A DNA stretch of 64,000 nt, taken from contig NC_018866.1 in assembly GCF_000305775.1 (NCBI RefSeq), positions 682,001 to 746,000 on the forward strand. The letters are read 5' to 3'. This document shows, one piece after another, positions 60,839 to 64,000 of the stretch. The translations under genes were made by a program, and so were the position numbers. The notes beneath the pieces are model-generated. The model was not told the origin of the DNA, did no database searches, and saw only the letters and a program-made list of their open reading frames with translations. How positions within the stretch are numbered: the first letter of the stretch is position 1; every line of letters begins with the position of its first letter. This DNA is from Dehalobacter sp. DCA. GTDB taxonomy: Bacteria; Bacillota; Desulfitobacteriia; Desulfitobacteriales; Syntrophobotulaceae.

Positions 60839-62023
60839 TTATACCTCGATAATATCCGTTCCTCCGCCCGTAAGACATCTGCCGCCGGCAGCGCTCACCA
60901 CATAGGTGTCTTCCACGCCTACCATGCCAATGTTGGGCAGACCCTTTTTCGGTTCGAGCGCGACGACCATATTCGCTGTGAGCTCCGCATTATAACCATT
61001 CGTAATAACAGGCAGCTCATCGACATGAAGTCCAATGCCGTGACCAAGAAACTTGACTTGTCGTTCTCCATATCCCATAAAATTCCTCCTGAAGTCTTCA
61101 CTGAGTGTGCCCATGACAGATTGATAGATTTCTGAGGGTATCGCCCCTGGAATCAGCTTCGCGGCCAGACGTTGTTCAACTTCCAGACAGGAACGATGAG
61201 CCTTCACGACATCGGCATCAGGCTTGGTTCCAAAAATATAGACCTGGGTTTTATCAGAATGATAGCCATTGCAGCCAAAACCGATATCGACAAAAACCAA
61301 ATCCCCCTTCTTCAGCTTTCTTTCCCGGCTGCCTAACAAAGGAACGGCAGGACACATGCCATATGCCCCACCGGGACCGTCAAAACTGGTCGGATAAAGA
61401 GAACTTTCGCCAAAACCGATCTGTCCGGCAACCATTTCCGTCTGAAACATTGAAAAACGGCTGACCCCATGATGTCCAATCTTGATCATGGCGGTAAAAA
61501 GTTCCGCTACAAAATCAGCCTCGCTCATACCCTCCCTGAGCATTTGTGGAACAAGTTCATACAGCAGTCGGCAATGGTTTTTCCCTGCTTGTTCCATCCA
61601 TTCGAGCTCATAGGGCGATTTGACCGATCTGACCGACAGCACCAGCTTGTCCACTGAATGGATGTCTGTCATCGTGAAGTATTTCTTCAGCCGCTGCAGC
61701 ATGGCAATCGGCACCATTTCTGTCTCGAGATATGTATTGCCTAGCTCAGATCCGATAATCCCGGCCGCATCACGGTAACTTTCCATCGGATAGATCGTTG
61801 TCAGGGGCGATTCAGCTTTGGCGCGCTCATAACTTCGGCGCACAAAATAGTGCCGGGTCCGGTCTTTTTGAATTACAAGCATGCCGTCCTGCATTGTTCC
61901 TGTAAAATAATACTGATTCACTTTACCAAGTATAAGGATAGCATCCCATTCAGGAAAGGTCTGATCCATGAGGCCGCACAAGTGATTCCGTCTCCGGTCA
62001 AGTTCGTTTATCATAAGTGTCAT
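60839..62023 (-). CDS. M24 family metallopeptidase (Xaa-Pro aminopeptidase-like)
   Basis: 394 residues. N-terminal creatinase-like domain (~1-150, WDAILILGKVNQYYFTGTMQ) and C-terminal pita-bread catalytic domain (~160-394). The five metal ligands are visible: two Asp in FVDIGFGCNGYHSDKTQVY, His in LGHGIGLHVDELP, Glu in VVALEPKKG and Glu in VGVEDTYVV. Cleaves N-terminal residues before proline, or is a related creatinase-fold hydrolase. ATG with CGGAGGAAC upstream. Divergent from the trpB transcript. Confidence 0.9.
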   Translation of the reverse strand: MTLMINELDRRRNHLCGLMDQTFPEWDAILILGKVNQYYFTGTMQDGMLVIQKDRTRHYFVRRSYERAKAESPLTTIYPMESYRDAAGIIGSELGNTYLETEMVPIAMLQRLKKYFTMTDIHSVDKLVLSVRSVKSPYELEWMEQAGKNHCRLLYELVPQMLREGMSEADFVAELFTAMIKIGHHGVSRFSMFQTEMVAGQIGFGESSLYPTSFDGPGGAYGMCPAVPLLGSRERKLKKGDLVFVDIGFGCNGYHSDKTQVYIFGTKPDADVVKAHRSCLEVEQRLAAKLIPGAIPSEIYQSVMGTLSEDFRRNFMGYGERQVKFLGHGIGLHVDELPVITNGYNAELTANMVVALEPKKGLPNIGMVGVEDTYVVSAAGGRCLTGGGTDIIEV

Positions 62024-62131
62024 TGACAGTTCCTCCGTTAGAGAATGTATCGCGTACTTCTCTAGAGTTTACCATACTTTGCGTTTTTTCAAAATGGTAC
62101 AATTCCCTGACTTTGGGGTTCTTACATTCTC

Positions 62132-62160
62132 TTGACAAAAAACTAATTTCAAGCTAAGAT
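62132..62160 (+). promoter_or_regulatory. Sigma-A promoter of the T-box/trpB transcript
   Basis: TTGACA (62132-62137), 17-nt spacer, TAAGAT (62155-62160); the T-box leader starts ~30 nt downstream. Confidence 0.8.
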
Positions 62161-62189
62161 TTAAACAATATTTGATACTGTTAAACCGC

Positions 62190-62460
62190 AGAATGAGAGT
62201 AGTAACATGATGTTTGCTGTTTCAAGAGAGCCGCAGTCGGTGGAAAAGCGGTAACAGCACTGATGTGAATGGACTCATGAGGGCCGTGCAGAGATTACAA
62301 AGAATGATTGATGTAAGCGTATGCAGGCCGGGAACTCCGCCCGTTATGAATGGAGCGTATGTCCGTCATACGTTTTAAGCGGCGTGTAAACGCAAGTTGG
62401 GTGGTACCGCAGAGATCAAAGTCTTTGTCCGATAGTTTGGATAAAGGCTTTTTTTTAATA
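62190..62460 (+). ncRNA. T-box riboswitch, tryptophan specifier
   Basis: The leader contains stem I with the AG-bulge/apical loop pattern AGAGAGCCGCAGTCGGTGG, a specifier-loop segment GTGAATGGACTC with TGG (Trp codon, 62270-62272) followed by a purine, the T-box AAGTTGGGTGGTACCGC (62394-62410) and a terminator AGTCTTTGTCC...GGATAAAGGCT plus eight T (62420-62458). The T-box bulge is TGGT. Uncharged tRNA-Trp should stabilise the antiterminator and turn on the downstream trpB. Confidence 0.93.
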
Positions 62461-62528
62461 GATTTTCGTTTATTCATCGAAGATTAATTAAAAGATAGTT
62501 ATTAATAATTTGGAAAGGAATGAAGACC

Positions 62529-63899
62529 ATGACAAGCATACCTTACAAAATCTATTTACCTGAAGAAGAGATGCCCAAGTACTGGTATAATGTAAAAGCT
62601 GTTATGAAAGAGCTCCCGCCGCCCTTTATCCATCCGGGCACCATGAAGCCTTGCACCGCAGATGATCTGCGGCCGATCTTCTGTGATGAACTGATTGAAC
62701 AGGAACTGAACAACACGGACGAATATATTGAAATTCCTGAGGAAGTTCGCGAATACTACAGGATGTACCGTCCTTCCCCGCTCGTGAGAGCCTATAATCT
62801 TGAAAAGCTGCTGGATACACCTGCAGAGATCTATTTTAAATTTGAAGGCACGAATACTTCAGGTTCCCACAAATTAAACTCTGCAGCTGCCCAGGTTTAT
62901 TACGCCAAAAAACAGGGGCTTTCTTCACTGACAACGGAAACCGGTGCCGGACAATGGGGTACGGCCTTATCGATGGCCTGTGCGTTTTATAATATTCCAT
63001 TAACGGTCTATATGGTGAAGGTATCTGCAGAACAGAAGCCTTACCGGAAAGCTGTCATTGAAACCTATGGCGGAAAAGTCATTCCATCTCCTTCCGACAC
63101 GACGGAAATTGGCCGGAAGATTTTGGCTGAAAACCCCGGCACAGGCGGTTCTCTTGGCTGTGCGATTTCGGAAGCGATTGAAACATCTGTCAAAACCGAA
63201 AACTGTCGTTATGTACTTGGCAGCGTACTCGACCATGTCCTGCTGCACCAGTCCGTGATCGGCGAAGAAACCAAGCTTGCCTGTGACAAATACGGCATTG
63301 AGCCTGAAATGATTATTGGCTGTATCGGCGGCGGGTCGAACTTTGGCGGTCTGGTTGCACCTTTCATGGGTGACAAGATCCGCGGCAAAAACAATATCGA
63401 GTTTATTGGTGTTGAACCTGCCTCCTGCCCTTCTCTGACCCGCGGCAAATATGCGTTTGATTTTGGGGATACAGGAAAAACGACACCCCTGATCAAAATG
63501 TATACGCTCGGATCAGGGTTCATTCCCTCTCCGAATCACGCCGGAGGCCTCAGGTATCACGGTATGAGCGGAATCGTTTCCAAACTGTACAATGACGGCT
63601 ATATGACAGCCCGGGCAGTTGAACAGTCCAAGGTATTTGAAGCAGCTACAGCCTTTGCGCGCTGTGAAGGCATCCTGCCTGCTCCAGAATCCGCACATGC
63701 TTTGCGGGTTGCAATGGATGAAGCGCTCAAGTGTAAAGAAACCGGTCAAAAGAAGACCATCCTGTTTGGCCTGACTGGCACCGGATATTTTGATATGGCT
63801 GCTTATATGAGCTATAATGCCGGCACAATGACAGACTATATTCCGACCGATGCTGATCTGGAAAAAGGCTTTGCAACGCTGCCAAAAGTGGATCTGTAG
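62529..63899 (+). CDS. trpB: Tryptophan synthase beta chain, TrpB2 type
   Basis: 456 residues from ATG 62529, chosen because AAAGGAA lies 8 nt upstream; the ATG at 62520 directly abuts that site. Condenses indole with serine to give tryptophan. TrpB2 hallmarks are the long N-terminal extension (LPEEEMPKYWYNVKAVMKEL, PPFIHPGT), the RPSPLVRAYNLEKLL block, the PLP Lys in TSGSHKLNSA (~118), the ETGAGQWG loop and the phosphate-binding CIGGGSNFGG. No trpA or other trp gene is adjacent. With a Trp T-box upstream it may work as an independent indole-salvage enzyme. Confidence 0.95.
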   Translation: MTSIPYKIYLPEEEMPKYWYNVKAVMKELPPPFIHPGTMKPCTADDLRPIFCDELIEQELNNTDEYIEIPEEVREYYRMYRPSPLVRAYNLEKLLDTPAEIYFKFEGTNTSGSHKLNSAAAQVYYAKKQGLSSLTTETGAGQWGTALSMACAFYNIPLTVYMVKVSAEQKPYRKAVIETYGGKVIPSPSDTTEIGRKILAENPGTGGSLGCAISEAIETSVKTENCRYVLGSVLDHVLLHQSVIGEETKLACDKYGIEPEMIIGCIGGGSNFGGLVAPFMGDKIRGKNNIEFIGVEPASCPSLTRGKYAFDFGDTGKTTPLIKMYTLGSGFIPSPNHAGGLRYHGMSGIVSKLYNDGYMTARAVEQSKVFEAATAFARCEGILPAPESAHALRVAMDEALKCKETGQKKTILFGLTGTGYFDMAAYMSYNAGTMTDYIPTDADLEKGFATLPKVDL

Positions 63900-63954
63900 A
63901 ATCAGCATTCCTAACAGACTTCGTGATAAGGGAATGTATCTAAACACAGCCTAT

Positions 63955-63994
63955 GAAGGGCGTCTCAAATACAAATTGAGGCGTCCTTCCTTTA
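63955..63994 (+). terminator. Terminator of trpB
   Basis: GAAGGGCGTCTCAA-ataca-aaTTGAGGCGTCCTTC with wobble pairs, then CTTTATAT, 56 bp after the stop codon. Confidence 0.75.
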
Positions 63995-64000
63995 TATATC

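Overview
The window is about 64 kb of chromosome from a spore-forming, anaerobic-type Firmicute. Evidence: a GerA-type germinant-receptor operon, Gram-positive regulatory RNAs (a T-box, a c-di-GMP-I riboswitch), YlmH, CvfB and GerAC lipoproteins, strong AGGAGG-type ribosome binding sites with many GTG/TTG starts, and a group-4-hydrogenase-like membrane complex. Gene content and style suggest the Peptococcaceae (Desulfitobacterium/Dehalobacter/Desulfosporosinus relatives); the genus is inference.

Layout. 1-7.4 kb: a membrane GGDEF protein (cut by the window edge) under its own c-di-GMP-I riboswitch; a small membrane protein; the agmatine-to-putrescine pair aguA/aguB; and an operon of a PilZ-PAS protein, a XRE-cupin regulator and an acyl-CoA synthetase. 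7.3-16.3 kb: a Lys-rich micro-protein, an AEC transporter, an operon of a YhaO-like protein, a YhaN-like protein and MutY (both Yha partners have lost their catalytic motifs), a cell-surface 5'-nucleotidase-type phosphoesterase and a lysophospholipase-like hydrolase. 16.5-24.5 kb: an NlpC/P60 wall hydrolase; a three-gene signalling unit (solute-binding lipoprotein, HD-GYP response regulator, hybrid histidine kinase); a His-rich small protein; YlmH.

24.5-35 kb is accessory in character: a perfect 38-bp palindrome, small orphan genes, a 1230-residue protein with eight SH3-like repeats plus M14 and M23 peptidase domains, a lipoprotein, a class C group II intron sitting directly behind a terminator, secreted small proteins (one with a 5' frameshift), an orphan LuxR-type HTH protein and a decayed integrase. 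35-42.3 kb: two ABC-F ATPases, a PadR regulator with a 42-bp perfect palindrome, a hydrolase, a DMT exporter with a His-rich tail and a nitrilase-family amidase.

42.5-51.6 kb: tetR-hyfB-hyfC-hyfE-hyfF-(nuoCD-like)-(hyfH/I-like fusion), an energy-converting-hydrogenase-related (Ehr) complex whose large subunit lacks the NiFe-ligand cysteines. Two intergenic gaps of this operon hold copies of a structured palindromic repeat; a further truncated copy abuts ylmH. Stem sequences covary between copies. 51.7-57 kb: gerAC-gerAA-gerAB-gerAC with near-identical flanking gerAC copies and an apparent ATA start for gerAB. 57-64 kb: aminotransferase, Ung, CvfB, beta-carbonic anhydrase, an M24 peptidase, and a Trp T-box in front of a TrpB2-type tryptophan synthase beta chain.

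A recurrent theme is c-di-GMP: synthesis (GGDEF), sensing by RNA (riboswitch) and protein (PilZ), and breakdown (HD-GYP).
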